A DNA stretch of 64,000 nucleotides from Cerasicoccus maritimus (GTDB taxonomy: Bacteria; Verrucomicrobiota; Verrucomicrobiia; Opitutales; Cerasicoccaceae): contig JAVDPD010000006.1 of the NCBI GenBank assembly GCA_031296935.1, forward strand, positions 62,001 through 126,000, written 5' to 3'. The translations under genes and the position numbers were made by a program. Shown in pieces: positions 34,643 to 43,757 of this stretch; the first letter of the stretch is position 1; each line of letters starts with the position of its first letter. The notes beneath the pieces are model-generated. The model was not told the DNA's origin. It saw nothing but the letters and a program-made list of their open reading frames with translations, and did no database searches.

Positions 34643-35683
34643 TTAGTCGCCGGTCGATCCCCGAAGCATCAGTGTCTGAGGGAAACGAGCTTTTTTCGCC
34701 GGTGGCAGAGCCGAGTCTTCGACATAGGAAGCAAGATACTCGCAGGAGCTCTGAACCATTTCCTCAATGGGAATACGAATAGTTGTTAAAGCTGGGGCAA
34801 GATCCAGACAGACTGGATCGTCGTTGTAGCCGACGACCATGAAGTCATCCGGTGAGCGGAGTCCGCGCGCCTGCATCGCTGAATGAATGCGCGCAGCACA
34901 GGCGTCAGACCAGCCAAATAGTGCAGGACGTTGCTTGGGCCGCTCACGAATGAACGCAGCTAACTGATCGTAGATTTCCTCGTTGCTCTGGGAATTTTCC
35001 TCGAGTGAGAGAACGTTCTTTTGCTTCAAAAATTCATCAGCGAATTTCGAGAATGTAGCCTCACGGTCCTCTGGATGGTTTCTGTGTTGGTAACTTGGGC
35101 TGATGTAGGCCATCCGTCGGCTCTTCTTTTCTGAGTAGAGATAGTTGAGCAACTGCAACATGCCGTTGGCATCGTCATTCAAAAGCTGAAAAAGGCCGGG
35201 TGTGCGCGGGTAATTTCGGCGAATGATGGCAGTGGCGATGCCGTTGCTGAGCAGGGGACGAAGGTATTGGCGATGAGCTTCCCAGGGACAAAAGATTAGG
35301 AGCCCCTTGCAGCCCACGGCACTGATGCCGCCGTTGGGACGCTCTTTCAGCCGCTTGAGAATATCGGCTTCGGTGAAGAGCTTGCAGTCGAGGTCGTGCT
35401 CACTTGCGGCATTGCGAAAACTGGAAACCGCGCGATTGTAAAAACCAGCTTGCAGGCATTCGATTTGTGGCAGCACTATCCCGATCGAGGTCGATGTCAT
35501 GCGCTTGGCTGCAGTCACCGTGCCGAAAGTTCCGTAGTTGAGTTCACGCGCGACCGTCAGAATTTTATCGCTGGTCTCTTGGCTGATGTCGCCCTTGTTA
35601 TTAAGAACTGAAGAAACGGTGTAGGTTGAGAAACCGGCTGCCCTTGCGACGTCTTTAATGGTGACTTTGCTACGTGTTCTCAT
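34643..35683 (-). CDS. LacI family transcriptional regulator
   Basis: 346 residues. N-terminal helix-turn-helix: VTIKDVARAAGFSTYTVSSV (residues 8-27) then LNNKGDISQET, the LacI pattern. The rest is a periplasmic-binding-protein-like sensor (SIGIVLPQIE, FGWSDACAARI, FMVVGYNDDPVCLDLAPALTTIRIP). The ligand is unknown, probably a sugar or derivative by family. Two matching LacI-type operators lie upstream of the neighbouring PEP-CTERM gene and the divergent oxidoreductase (36664-36707), so these are the probable targets. Confidence 0.92.
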   Translation of the reverse strand: MRTRSKVTIKDVARAAGFSTYTVSSVLNNKGDISQETSDKILTVARELNYGTFGTVTAAKRMTSTSIGIVLPQIECLQAGFYNRAVSSFRNAASEHDLDCKLFTEADILKRLKERPNGGISAVGCKGLLIFCPWEAHRQYLRPLLSNGIATAIIRRNYPRTPGLFQLLNDDANGMLQLLNYLYSEKKSRRMAYISPSYQHRNHPEDREATFSKFADEFLKQKNVLSLEENSQSNEEIYDQLAAFIRERPKQRPALFGWSDACAARIHSAMQARGLRSPDDFMVVGYNDDPVCLDLAPALTTIRIPIEEMVQSSCEYLASYVEDSALPPAKKARFPQTLMLRGSTGD

Positions 35684-35695
35684 AAATCGCGACTA

Positions 35696-35722
35696 AGCCC
35701 GAGACTGCATTAGACTCGGGCT
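35696..35722. terminator. Hairpin between the PEP-CTERM and LacI genes
   Basis: Perfect 8-bp stem (AGCCCGAG/CTCGGGCT) with an 11-base loop, 25 bases after the PEP-CTERM stop. It lacks a T-run, so it may attenuate rather than stop transcription into the LacI gene. Confidence 0.5.
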
Positions 35723-35746
35723 CAGGCAATCTCAATGACAGATATT

Positions 35747-36655
35747 TTAGGCACGGCGACGTAGTAGGCAAAGCCCCAATGTCGCGAAGCCGAGAATGGC
35801 TGCATAAGTTGACGGTTCGGGAACGGCGATGAAATCAGCCGGATCATTCGTCAGGTATATTTCATCAGCATACATGTTTTCGCCGGCGTTGATGTAGCGA
35901 TTGGCAATTGAGATTTCACTGGGTGCTACTATGGTTCCACCATTTAGCAGGCCGATTCCGATTCCCGTTGCATCGATCTCATCAGAGCTTAAGGCTCCAT
36001 CTGTTAGGTCGGGGTTGATGTAGAGATTCCAATGCGAGTAGTAGTTCGGGTTCGAGACGCCAGTGGTGTCCGTTGTGTATTCTAAAACGAATAGATTCAC
36101 GCCACTCGCGCTGACTCCCAGTGTGCCGATGTCAGTGGAAAAACCGCCGGTTGCGCTGCCTCCAGCAGGTGAGAATGTCAGGGTGGTGTTGTTGAGAAAA
36201 AGGTAGTTGTTGGAGCCAAAATCAGACGTCCAGGAAAAGCCGCCTTCGGCGTCATTGAAGTCTATTAGTAATGCCAGGTAAAGGCTGGTGGTAATCTGAC
36301 TGCTGTCGATGCTGGTGGTGCGCCCAAGGGCTCCAGCCGAAGAAGATGACCCGGTGGTCAGGTAGGCGCTGGCGCGACCTTCGTCTCCCGCTATGTAGCC
36401 GTCGTAGGTTAAGTTGCCAGTGACTGACTCTACATTGTATTCTGTCGTGAGCGTGCCGGCTGTTTGAGCCCATGCACCGGTAAAGCCAGTGCGAGCTTTA
36501 TCGATTCCCTGGAGTATGACGCCGTCGGCGTAATTGGCGCTACTGCCAGTTGCATCAGTGGAGAAGCCTTCATAAGCGAGTATCGTTGCTGAGACAGATG
36601 TGAGGCTTACATAGAGAGTGGAAGCGAGGGTTAGGGTAAGGGATAGTTGTTTCAT
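35747..36655 (-). CDS. PEP-CTERM sorting-domain protein
   Basis: 302 residues. Signal peptide MKQLSLTLTLASTLYVSL; the mature part is Gly/Ser/Thr-rich and beta-like (LAYEGFSTDATGSSANYADG, and a repeated ISLYLALLIDFND-type strand pattern). It ends VPEPSTYAAILGFATLGL then CLLRRRA, the PEP-CTERM signal, so exosortase-dependent sorting is expected. Similar N-terminal sequences (LAYEGFDY-like) occur in secreted verrucomicrobial proteins of unknown, possibly carbohydrate-related, role. The frame extends upstream to 36943 but that part overlaps the divergent gene. Confidence 0.88.
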   Translation of the reverse strand: MKQLSLTLTLASTLYVSLTSVSATILAYEGFSTDATGSSANYADGVILQGIDKARTGFTGAWAQTAGTLTTEYNVESVTGNLTYDGYIAGDEGRASAYLTTGSSSSAGALGRTTSIDSSQITTSLYLALLIDFNDAEGGFSWTSDFGSNNYLFLNNTTLTFSPAGGSATGGFSTDIGTLGVSASGVNLFVLEYTTDTTGVSNPNYYSHWNLYINPDLTDGALSSDEIDATGIGIGLLNGGTIVAPSEISIANRYINAGENMYADEIYLTNDPADFIAVPEPSTYAAILGFATLGLCLLRRRA

Positions 36656-36663
36656 GATTAATC

Positions 36664-36677
36664 GCCTAAACGTTAGG
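36664..36677. promoter_or_regulatory. LacI-type operator 1
   Basis: GCCTAAACGTTAGG, a near-palindrome around a central CG, nine bases upstream of the PEP-CTERM start. It matches site 2 in inverted orientation at 12 of 14 positions. Confidence 0.6.
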
Positions 36678-36693
36678 TTTGTGCTTGCTTTTA

Positions 36694-36707
36694 CATAACG
36701 ATTAGGC
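36694..36707. promoter_or_regulatory. LacI-type operator 2
   Basis: CATAACGATTAGGC, the reverse complement of GCCTAATCGTTATG; the centre is 30 bp (about three helical turns) from site 1, so one dimer pair could sit on the same face of the DNA. It is 39 bases from the oxidoreductase start. Confidence 0.55.
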
Positions 36708-36746
36708 AATCGTGTCAATGAATTTCTGAGCGTTGTTAATCCTGAA

Positions 36747-38072
36747 ATGATGAAAGACACACCCCACAGCTTTTCCTTGCTTACGCATGGAGTCATTGAA
36801 CATGAACGCCGCTTGCGTGTGCGCGACGGATACGACGTGGTCGTGTGCGGTGGCGGGCCAGCGGGCGTTGGTGCAGCGTTGGCAGCGGCGCGGGAAGGCG
36901 CGCGGACTTTGTTGCTGGAACGTTTTGCCCAACTGGGCGGCATGTGGACTGCTGGTTTGCTGAATCCGTTTTTTGAGTGCTTTGACCGCGGCTATGTGGT
37001 GCAGGATTTAACGGATCGCCTCGACGCTGCGGACGCTTGGCGTAAGTGGTTTTTTGCCGCGACGTTTAACCCTGAGATCATGCGTCTGACGCTGGAGCAG
37101 ATGATGCAGGAAGCCGGCGTGGACTTGCTTTACTACACGATGGCGGTGGACTCGATTCGCGAAGATAACCAGATGCGCGGCGTGGTGATCGAGAGTAAGG
37201 CCGGGCGCGAGGCTGTGCTCGCCAAGGTGGTCATCGACGCGACGGGCGACGGAGATTTAGCCGCGCGTAGTGGCTGCGGTTATGAAATCGGCCGTGATGC
37301 CGATGGCTTGGTCCAGCCAGCGACCTTGATGTTTGAAATCCGCGGCGCGAGCCACTTCGACCAGAAGTCTGCGCTACCGCTTTTCGACCAAATGCAGGCA
37401 GCGATCAATGAGCACAATCTTCCCTATCAAATGCCGATCCCGCGGACGAACGCGGCGCCGTGGATCGTGACGCTGCCCGGGCATGATACGTCGGCGGTGC
37501 AGGTGACGCACGTATTCCGAATCAACCCGATCGACCCAGCAGATTTAACGCGTGCCACGGTCGAAGGGCGTAAGCAGGCTCATGAGATGTTTGACGTGCT
37601 GCGCCACGTGCAGAGCTTTGAAAACATTGAAATGATTCATGCGGCGTCGACGGTAGGCGTGCGTGAATCTCGGCGCATCGACGGCATGTACCGAATGGAA
37701 TATGATGACCTGATGAAGGGGCGTCGCTTCCAGGACGCGGTCACGACTTGCGGCTTCTGTGTGGACATCCACGACCCCGATCCCGACAGCAAAATACCCA
37801 CGAACCACGAGGCGAAGATGCAGCCATACGAGATCCCATATCGTTCTCAGCTGCCGAAGGATATCGATGGCTTGCTGCTGGCCGGCCGCTGTATTTCGGG
37901 CAGCCATGTAGCGCATGCCAGCTACCGTGTAACGGGCACGGCGATGGCGCTGGGGCAAGCCGCGGGGCTGGCCGCAAGCCAGGCGGTGCAGGCGGGGAAG
38001 TCCGTGCACGAAATCGATGGCACGCAACTGCGTGGGGCGTTGGTTGAACGCGGTGTCGGCTTGCTGGACTAG
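36747..38072 (+). CDS. FAD-dependent oxidoreductase (FAD_oxidored family)
   Basis: 441 residues. N-terminal FAD-binding Rossmann motif YDVVVCGGGPAGVGAALAAAREG at about residues 29-51 (quoted by its GGGPAGVGAA core), ERFAQLGGMWTAGLLNP next to the flavin, VVIDATGDGDLAARSG near 165, and a C-terminal LLLAGRCISGSHVAHASYRVTGTAMALGQAAG region typical of this family. Verrucomicrobia and planctomycetes have many copies, often next to polysaccharide-use genes. Substrate unknown. The operators at 36664-36707 suggest LacI control together with the PEP-CTERM gene. Confidence 0.9.
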   Translation: MMKDTPHSFSLLTHGVIEHERRLRVRDGYDVVVCGGGPAGVGAALAAAREGARTLLLERFAQLGGMWTAGLLNPFFECFDRGYVVQDLTDRLDAADAWRKWFFAATFNPEIMRLTLEQMMQEAGVDLLYYTMAVDSIREDNQMRGVVIESKAGREAVLAKVVIDATGDGDLAARSGCGYEIGRDADGLVQPATLMFEIRGASHFDQKSALPLFDQMQAAINEHNLPYQMPIPRTNAAPWIVTLPGHDTSAVQVTHVFRINPIDPADLTRATVEGRKQAHEMFDVLRHVQSFENIEMIHAASTVGVRESRRIDGMYRMEYDDLMKGRRFQDAVTTCGFCVDIHDPDPDSKIPTNHEAKMQPYEIPYRSQLPKDIDGLLLAGRCISGSHVAHASYRVTGTAMALGQAAGLAASQAVQAGKSVHEIDGTQLRGALVERGVGLLD

Positions 38073-38174
38073 GCATTGCGCTTGAGAGCGCTGGGAGACT
38101 ACTTGTGTTCGGTCGAGGTGTAACTTCAAGGATATTGGCTGGACATTTGATTGGGCGGTAGTGATATTTTATGA

Positions 38175-38633
38175 GTGCCTAACTCGCCAACGAATCATCT
38201 GGACAATCACTGCTATTGCCCGCTCGACGGTTATGCGATGGCGCGTACGGATAATCCTCTGGTGCCGTATTTTATCTGTCGGCAGTGTCAGGGAGTTTGG
38301 GTGCCCGGCAGCACTAGCCGTCAGTTGTTTATTGATTCAAAATTCGAGCAATACGTTCAGTCGGAAACCACGGCCTCGGTCCGTCGATGTGCATCATGTG
38401 CAGACGACATGGCAGTCATTTACTATCGTGGCGTTGAGCTGGATTTCTGCCGTCAGTGCCGTGGCATTTGGTTTGACCGCGGGGAGTGGTCAAAGCTTGG
38501 CACCGAAATACGGCAGCAGCGGATTGTTGCGGATTCGAAGCGCGTGGCCAAAGACCGGGATTGGGGCGATGTCGTGTTGGACAGCTTAGATGCGCTGGAC
38601 CTCTTGCAGGTCCTGGAATTTTTTGATTGGTGA
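38175..38633 (+). CDS. Zinc-ribbon (TFIIB-type) domain protein
   Basis: 152 residues with two zf-TFIIB-like knuckle pairs: C-Y-C-P...C-R-Q-C-Q-G-V-W at residues 13-42 and C-A-S-C...LDFCRQCRGIWFDRGEW at about 72-105, the second a very good match to the family. GTG 38175 was used because ATG at codon 22 would lose the first cysteine pair. Function unknown; such proteins are small soluble metal-binding proteins. Confidence 0.82.
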   Translation: MPNSPTNHLDNHCYCPLDGYAMARTDNPLVPYFICRQCQGVWVPGSTSRQLFIDSKFEQYVQSETTASVRRCASCADDMAVIYYRGVELDFCRQCRGIWFDRGEWSKLGTEIRQQRIVADSKRVAKDRDWGDVVLDSLDALDLLQVLEFFDW

Positions 38634-38660
38634 GGCGGTGTTTACGCTGTCGGCGACGGG

Positions 38661-39806
38661 CTACATCAGCTTGCCGAAGTGGGCCTCGACGTTGGTTTGC
38701 CAGGAAAGTTCGGCGGCGCGGGTTTTTCCAGCGTTGGCCATTTCTTCGCGTAGCTGCGGGGATTCGATCAGCTTGGTGATGGCTTCGGTGAGGGCGGCGG
38801 TGTCGCCGGGCTGGATGACGAAACCGCTTTCGCCGTTGCGAACGGCTTCAGCGACGCCGCCGGTGTCGTGAGCGACGACGGGCAGACCACAGGCGGCGGC
38901 TTCTAGATAGACCAAACCGAAGCCTTCAATACTGATGCCGCTTTGGACGCTGGTCATCGCAAAGATATCGGCGTCGGCGTAAATTTGCGGCAGCTCGTCG
39001 TCGTCCACTTCGCCGACGAACTCGACGTGCACGCCGCATTCGTCGGCAGTTTTTCGGAGCTGCTCAACGTAACCCAAGCCGCCCTTAACCACAGGGCCGA
39101 CGATGTGGTATTCCACCTCGGCGCGCAGGTTTTCGGGGAGTTGGGCGAGGGCTTCCATCACGTAGTGTTGGCCCTTCCGCGGGTGAATGCGGCCTACCGT
39201 AATGATGCGCACGCGGGCGTATAGGCGGTCGCGTTTGCGGGCCGGCGGGTTGGAGAAATCGTGACGCAGCGCGCCGGGCACGACACGGATTTTCTCCGGG
39301 TCGGTTGCGGGAAATTTTCCGAGCAGCAGCTCGCGGTTGTAGTTGGAAACGACGCCAATGCGGTCTGCGCGCTTGAGTAGGCGGTTAAAGAGAAATTTGC
39401 GATGCGGCGGGCGCGAGAACCGGAGTATTTCCGTGCCGTGGAGGGTGAGGGCGAGCGCTTTCGGCTTGGGCAAAAAGAGCAGCGGCGCATACATCATCGT
39501 GAAGATGGGACCGGGCTCAGGCAGGTAAACGAGGCTGCGCTCGACCTGCGCGCGGTGCGTGCGGAGCATGGTGGCCGTTGCGTGGCGACACGTCCAGCCG
39601 AGGCTACCGATGTTGGGGATCGGAAAAAGCGGGAAGGGCGTGCTGCGGTCCATCATGCCTTCGCGGTTCGATGCCCACACATTTATTTCGTAGCCGGCCT
39701 TTTGCGCAGCGAGTGTCATTTCCTCGGCGTACGTGGCGATTCCCCCGCGTTTTGGATAAAATTCGTGGGTGATCAGCAGTAGCGGAGTGGTAGCAGTGGA
39801 CGACAT
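38661..39806 (-). CDS. GT4 family glycosyltransferase
   Basis: 381 residues. N-terminal acceptor half with EFYPKRGGIATYAEEM; the C-terminal donor half has ITVGRIHPRKGQHYVMEAL, FVGEVDDDELPQIYADAD and the E-x7-E segment GFGLVYLEAAACGLPVVA, the hallmark of GT-B fold retaining enzymes. It probably builds a surface polysaccharide or glycolipid from a nucleotide sugar. The upstream part of the open frame, past 39806, overlaps the divergent SDR gene and is not coding. Confidence 0.9.
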   Translation of the reverse strand: MSSTATTPLLLITHEFYPKRGGIATYAEEMTLAAQKAGYEINVWASNREGMMDRSTPFPLFPIPNIGSLGWTCRHATATMLRTHRAQVERSLVYLPEPGPIFTMMYAPLLFLPKPKALALTLHGTEILRFSRPPHRKFLFNRLLKRADRIGVVSNYNRELLLGKFPATDPEKIRVVPGALRHDFSNPPARKRDRLYARVRIITVGRIHPRKGQHYVMEALAQLPENLRAEVEYHIVGPVVKGGLGYVEQLRKTADECGVHVEFVGEVDDDELPQIYADADIFAMTSVQSGISIEGFGLVYLEAAACGLPVVAHDTGGVAEAVRNGESGFVIQPGDTAALTEAITKLIESPQLREEMANAGKTRAAELSWQTNVEAHFGKLM

Positions 39807-39848
39807 CGCGATTGACCAAGGGCGAAAGTTTGGGAACATGAGCTGTTT

Positions 39849-40661
39849 ATGCAACCTTTGTCGCAACGATATCGCACTGCGCTGGTTACGGGCGCCAGCT
39901 CGGGCCTGGGCCGCGCCTTTGCCGAGATGCTCTTGGCTGAGGGCGTGGAAGTCTGGGCGACGAGTCGTGACCCCGAGCGCCTGCCAATGCATGACCAACT
40001 GCATCCGCTGGCCCTGGACCTCTCCGACGGGCGGAGCATGGAGGCGTTTATGCGCGGGATGAACCCGTTGTTTCCGGAGATCGACATTCTCGTGAACAAT
40101 GCGGGCAATGGCGTCTTTGGCGCGTTTGAGGACATCGAGCCCGGCGACATTGGGGATCAACTCCGGGTGTTGCTGCATGGGCCGATCGCGTTGTGCCACC
40201 AGGTCTATCCACACATGGTGGCGCGTGGAGCGGGGGTAATTGTCAACGTGGCCTCGCTGGCGCGGGATTTTCCGCTGCCGTATTTCAGCCTCTACAATGC
40301 GGCCAAGGCTGGGCTGTCCAACTTTACCCGAAGCCTGCAAACTGAGTGCGTCGGCAGCGGGGTGACGGTGATTGATTTCCAGCCGGGCGACTACAAAACT
40401 GCTTTTAACAACGCCTCCAAGCGCGCCGAAGATTTTGACAACGAACGCGTGGCTCAGGCTTGGGCCAGCCACGAAAAGCACCTCAACACCGCCCCGGACG
40501 CCAAGCGCGCCGCGAATGATCTCCGCGCTGCTTTGCAGCGCGAAAGAAGCGGCGTGGTGCGCAGCGGCGATTGCTTTCAAGCGACGATTGCGCCGTTCCT
40601 GGCTCGCTTTGGCAGCTGGAACTTGACCGAGCGCATCATGCGCGCGTATTACAAGCTGTGA
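39849..40661 (+). CDS. Short-chain dehydrogenase/reductase
   Basis: 270 residues. Cofactor site TGASSGLG at residues 15-22, NNAGNGVFGAFED near 91, catalytic Ser in VNVASLARDF and the Tyr-x3-Lys pair in FSLYNAAKAG near 155. NAD(P)H-dependent reduction of a sugar, lipid or ketone is expected; the substrate is not readable from sequence. It lies between two glycosyltransferase genes and overlaps the next one by GTGA. Confidence 0.9.
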   Translation: MQPLSQRYRTALVTGASSGLGRAFAEMLLAEGVEVWATSRDPERLPMHDQLHPLALDLSDGRSMEAFMRGMNPLFPEIDILVNNAGNGVFGAFEDIEPGDIGDQLRVLLHGPIALCHQVYPHMVARGAGVIVNVASLARDFPLPYFSLYNAAKAGLSNFTRSLQTECVGSGVTVIDFQPGDYKTAFNNASKRAEDFDNERVAQAWASHEKHLNTAPDAKRAANDLRAALQRERSGVVRSGDCFQATIAPFLARFGSWNLTERIMRAYYKL

Positions 40662-41749
40662 AGATTGCAATCGTTCAGGACTGGCTCCGCACCGGCGGCA
40701 CGGAAAAGCACACCGTGCACCTGGCCAACCGCTTTAAAGCGGCCGGGCATGACGCTGTGGTGGTGACCTGCCGCCCCGGTGGTCCGCTGAGCGAAAACCT
40801 CGATGCACGCCGCGTGTCCCTGCAGCCGTTTGACGCGCGTTGTAACATCTGGACGCCCGGGCTGACGACGACTTTGCGCCGCGAAGAGCCCGACATTATC
40901 CTGTTGATGGGTAAGGTGGCCAACTGCCGCGGCGTGCGCATCAAAGAGCGTGTGCCGGAGGCCGTTGTGGTCGGCACCTTGCGGACGGGCAACCCGATAC
41001 CGCACCACTACGAGCGCAGCCTCTGCCTGGACGACGCCGTGGTCTGCAATGCGGAATGGACGGCTGAGCGCGCGCGCAAGATTGGCGTGGCCAAGGACCG
41101 CGTGCTTGTGGCACCCAATGCCGTTGGCCGCGACTGGGATTGGGAAAAACGTGCGTTCCACCGCGCAAAAATCCGTGAAGAGCAGGGCGTCGGCGAGGCG
41201 TCCGTGTTTGTGAAGGTGGCGGGCTTCCGCCCGGGCAAAGGGCAGAGCGAGTTAATCCATGCCCTGGCCCACTTTCGACCGCAGGAAGATTGGCGCCTGT
41301 GGCTGGCGGGTGATGGCTCGACACGCCGTGAATGCGAGGGCATGGCGCGGGATTTTGGCCTGTCGGATCGCGTCACATTTTGGGGCAATGTACCCGACCC
41401 GTATCCGCTGCTGGCGGGGGCCGATGTGGCGGTGTTTACCTCGCAGGCTGAGTCTCAGCCCAATGCATTGGTGGAGGCGCAGTGGTGTGGGCTCCCGGTG
41501 GTGGCCTATTGCACTGGCGGCGTCCGTGAGTGTTTCATGCCGGATATTAGTGGCTACGCCGCGCCGCTGAATGACTCCGAGGCTTTTTGCCAGAAGCTCA
41601 GCTTGCTGGTGGACGACTCCGCCTTGCGCAGCACGATGAGCGAGCGTGGGCGCGCGTTTGCGGTGGAGAAATTTCAGTCGGGCGACAACGCGGTGCGCTA
41701 TCTGGATTTGTTTGAGCGTCTATTGCGCAAACGTCGCACGGAGATTTAG
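40658..41749 (+). CDS. GT4 family glycosyltransferase
   Basis: 363 residues, beginning with GTG inside the SDR stop. MKIAIVQDWLRTGGTEKHTV is the usual GT4 start with the glycine loop for the acceptor half. Donor half: VAGFRPGKGQSELIHAL, FWGNVPDPYPLLAGADV and VFTSQAESQPNALVEAQWCGLPVVA, which carries the E-x7-E type motif. Together with the - strand enzyme and the SDR it suggests a small surface-glycan locus. Confidence 0.9.
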   Translation: MKIAIVQDWLRTGGTEKHTVHLANRFKAAGHDAVVVTCRPGGPLSENLDARRVSLQPFDARCNIWTPGLTTTLRREEPDIILLMGKVANCRGVRIKERVPEAVVVGTLRTGNPIPHHYERSLCLDDAVVCNAEWTAERARKIGVAKDRVLVAPNAVGRDWDWEKRAFHRAKIREEQGVGEASVFVKVAGFRPGKGQSELIHALAHFRPQEDWRLWLAGDGSTRRECEGMARDFGLSDRVTFWGNVPDPYPLLAGADVAVFTSQAESQPNALVEAQWCGLPVVAYCTGGVRECFMPDISGYAAPLNDSEAFCQKLSLLVDDSALRSTMSERGRAFAVEKFQSGDNAVRYLDLFERLLRKRRTEI

Positions 41750-41879
41750 AGTGCTTTTCATATAAGTTGCCCGATCAGACCGTCGGCGTTGTTTTCGTTT
41801 GCCATAATTGGCGGTATCCTGTCATTCTGAATGGGTCAATGACGCCACTCGCATTGGCCTGAATCATTCACCTGCTACG

Positions 41880-43754
41880 ATGAACAAGGATATCCAAATC
41901 TTTGCCTGCCTGTGCATCGGCAATGACGTGCTCGACGTCAAGGCGTGCCAAAAACTGAAAAAATTGCTGCCGGACGATGTCGAGCTGTTGGATTTTGCTC
42001 AGGCCATCCTCGACCACGAAATCTACGAGGATTTCGACGCCATGCAGGAGCTGCTGGACCAGGCCGTAGAGATGAGCGAGCAGGGCGATGAACCGCCCTT
42101 CAATCCTTTTGTCGATTTGAAGAAGAAGAAAGGCGGCAGCCGGCCCAGTATTTCTTTGCGCTCCATTGAGCCCGAGCCCGAGCCGGAACCTGAGCCCGAG
42201 CCGGGCAAGCCGTCTATCAGCCTGCGCAATCGGCCAGCGCCGACTCCGGCAGCAGAGCCTGAACCCGCTGCGGAAGAACCCGAGGAAGACATTAGCGATC
42301 TCGCCTCTGCGGTGAGCGCCATCTGGCAGGCGACCGGTGAAAAGCCACCGGAAGATGCGGTTGCGGGCGTGGATATGTCGAAGGTCAAGGCTGACCCGGC
42401 GATGTCCAGCGCCGAGGCCAAGCAGGCGATTGCCGCTATGGGCGCTCAGGCTGTCGAGATGCAGGAGCTACGGGCAATGGCCGAGCAGATCTTCGAGCAG
42501 ATGAACAAGGCGCCGGAAGATATTCCCAAGCCGAAGGAGGCCCTCGTCAACACCAAGGGGGCCAAGCCTGCTTGGCCGGACCCCGCCCAGCTCGACCCGA
42601 AGAACCCCGCGCAGATGCGCCAGGCCTTGATCGGTCTATTGCTGCAAGCTTCGGAATACGGCGCTAGCGATATTCATCTTTCGGCCGACAGCCGGCTGTT
42701 CATCCGCCGTAGTCGCAACGTGGAGTACATTTCGCAGGGCGTGCTGTCGCGGGAGATGTCGAAGGCCTTGAATTTATCGCTACTCAGCGACGAGCAACGG
42801 ACTTATTTTGAAGAAGAGCAGGACTACGACTTCGCCATGCCATTCGACACCGGGCAGCGCTTCCGTGTAAACCTGATGCTCCACAAGGACGGTGTTGCGG
42901 GCACTTATCGCGTCGTGCCGTCGCGGATTCCGGCCCTTGCCGACCTCGGTTTCGATCCGCAGGGGCAGGAAACGATCACTAAGCTGCTGGCTTATCATAA
43001 TGGGCTAATTCTCGTGACGGGCCCCGTCGGCGCGGGCAAGACCACCACGCTCTCGGCGCTGGTGAACATCCTGAACCAGACTCGACAGGACCACGTGATC
43101 ACCGTTGAGGAGCCGATTGAGGTCATCCAGCAGTCGATCCAGTGCCAGATCACGCAGCGCGGCGTAGGCCCACACACGAAGACTTTCAAGAGCGCGCTTA
43201 AGGGCGCGTTGCGCCAGGACCCGGACATCATTGTCATCGGCGAAATGCGCGACCTGGAAACGATCGAAATGGCGATCAGCGCGTCGGAAACCGGTCACTT
43301 GGTCATCGGCACCATGCACACCAGCGATTCTGCGACGACCTTGAACCGTCTGCTCGATGTTTTCCCGCCTGCCCAACAGCCGCAGATTCGCGCGATGGTG
43401 GCCGAGAGTTTGCGCGGCATTTTGTGTCAACGGCTGCTGCCCGCGGAAGATGGGGGTGTGGCGTTGTGCTATGAGCTTTTGCTGAAAAACACCGCGGTGT
43501 CGGCGCTGATTCGCGAGGGTAAATCGGAAGGCCTGGGCAACATCATCGAAACGGGTAAACGCGACGGCATGCTGCTGATGGATAACTCGATCATGAACCT
43601 CTGGGAAGCCGGACGTATCTCGGACGAAATCGCCATTGCCAATCTGCGCAGCGACCCGCTGAGAAACCGCATCCGCAATGGTGGAGCCGCCGCGCCAACG
43701 ATGAACACGCCGCCGCCAGAACCTCCCAAGAAGAAAGGCCTCTTCGGACGCTAA
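41880..43754 (+). CDS. PilT/PilU-like twitching ATPase with long N-terminal extension
   Basis: 624 residues. Residues 1-240 are an unusual extension: a helical start, a Glu-Pro repeat (EPEPEPEPEPEPG, near residue 97) and Ala/Glu-rich helix. From about 240 it is a secretion-type ATPase: SASDIHL-like ASDIHLSADS, Walker A GPVGAGKTTT near 381, GQCQITQRGVG, Walker B-region PDIIVIGEMRD and the His box GTMHTS. The absence of the PilB zinc-binding tetracysteine supports the retraction-type (PilT/PilU) assignment. The tail PPPEPPKKKGLFGR is basic. It may be a second retraction ATPase beside the PilT downstream. Confidence 0.88.
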   Translation: MNKDIQIFACLCIGNDVLDVKACQKLKKLLPDDVELLDFAQAILDHEIYEDFDAMQELLDQAVEMSEQGDEPPFNPFVDLKKKKGGSRPSISLRSIEPEPEPEPEPEPGKPSISLRNRPAPTPAAEPEPAAEEPEEDISDLASAVSAIWQATGEKPPEDAVAGVDMSKVKADPAMSSAEAKQAIAAMGAQAVEMQELRAMAEQIFEQMNKAPEDIPKPKEALVNTKGAKPAWPDPAQLDPKNPAQMRQALIGLLLQASEYGASDIHLSADSRLFIRRSRNVEYISQGVLSREMSKALNLSLLSDEQRTYFEEEQDYDFAMPFDTGQRFRVNLMLHKDGVAGTYRVVPSRIPALADLGFDPQGQETITKLLAYHNGLILVTGPVGAGKTTTLSALVNILNQTRQDHVITVEEPIEVIQQSIQCQITQRGVGPHTKTFKSALKGALRQDPDIIVIGEMRDLETIEMAISASETGHLVIGTMHTSDSATTLNRLLDVFPPAQQPQIRAMVAESLRGILCQRLLPAEDGGVALCYELLLKNTAVSALIREGKSEGLGNIIETGKRDGMLLMDNSIMNLWEAGRISDEIAIANLRSDPLRNRIRNGGAAAPTMNTPPPEPPKKKGLFGR

Positions 43755-43757
43755 GCC

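Noticed and set aside
39807..40670. Upstream extension of the - strand glycosyltransferase frame
   Set aside because: It covers the divergent SDR gene and has no similarity to a glycosyltransferase N-terminus; the ATG at 39806 fits the family.
42171..42207. Short GAGCCC/GAACCT tandem repeat as a possible DNA element
   Set aside because: It is fully explained by the coded Glu-Pro repeat of the ATPase extension.
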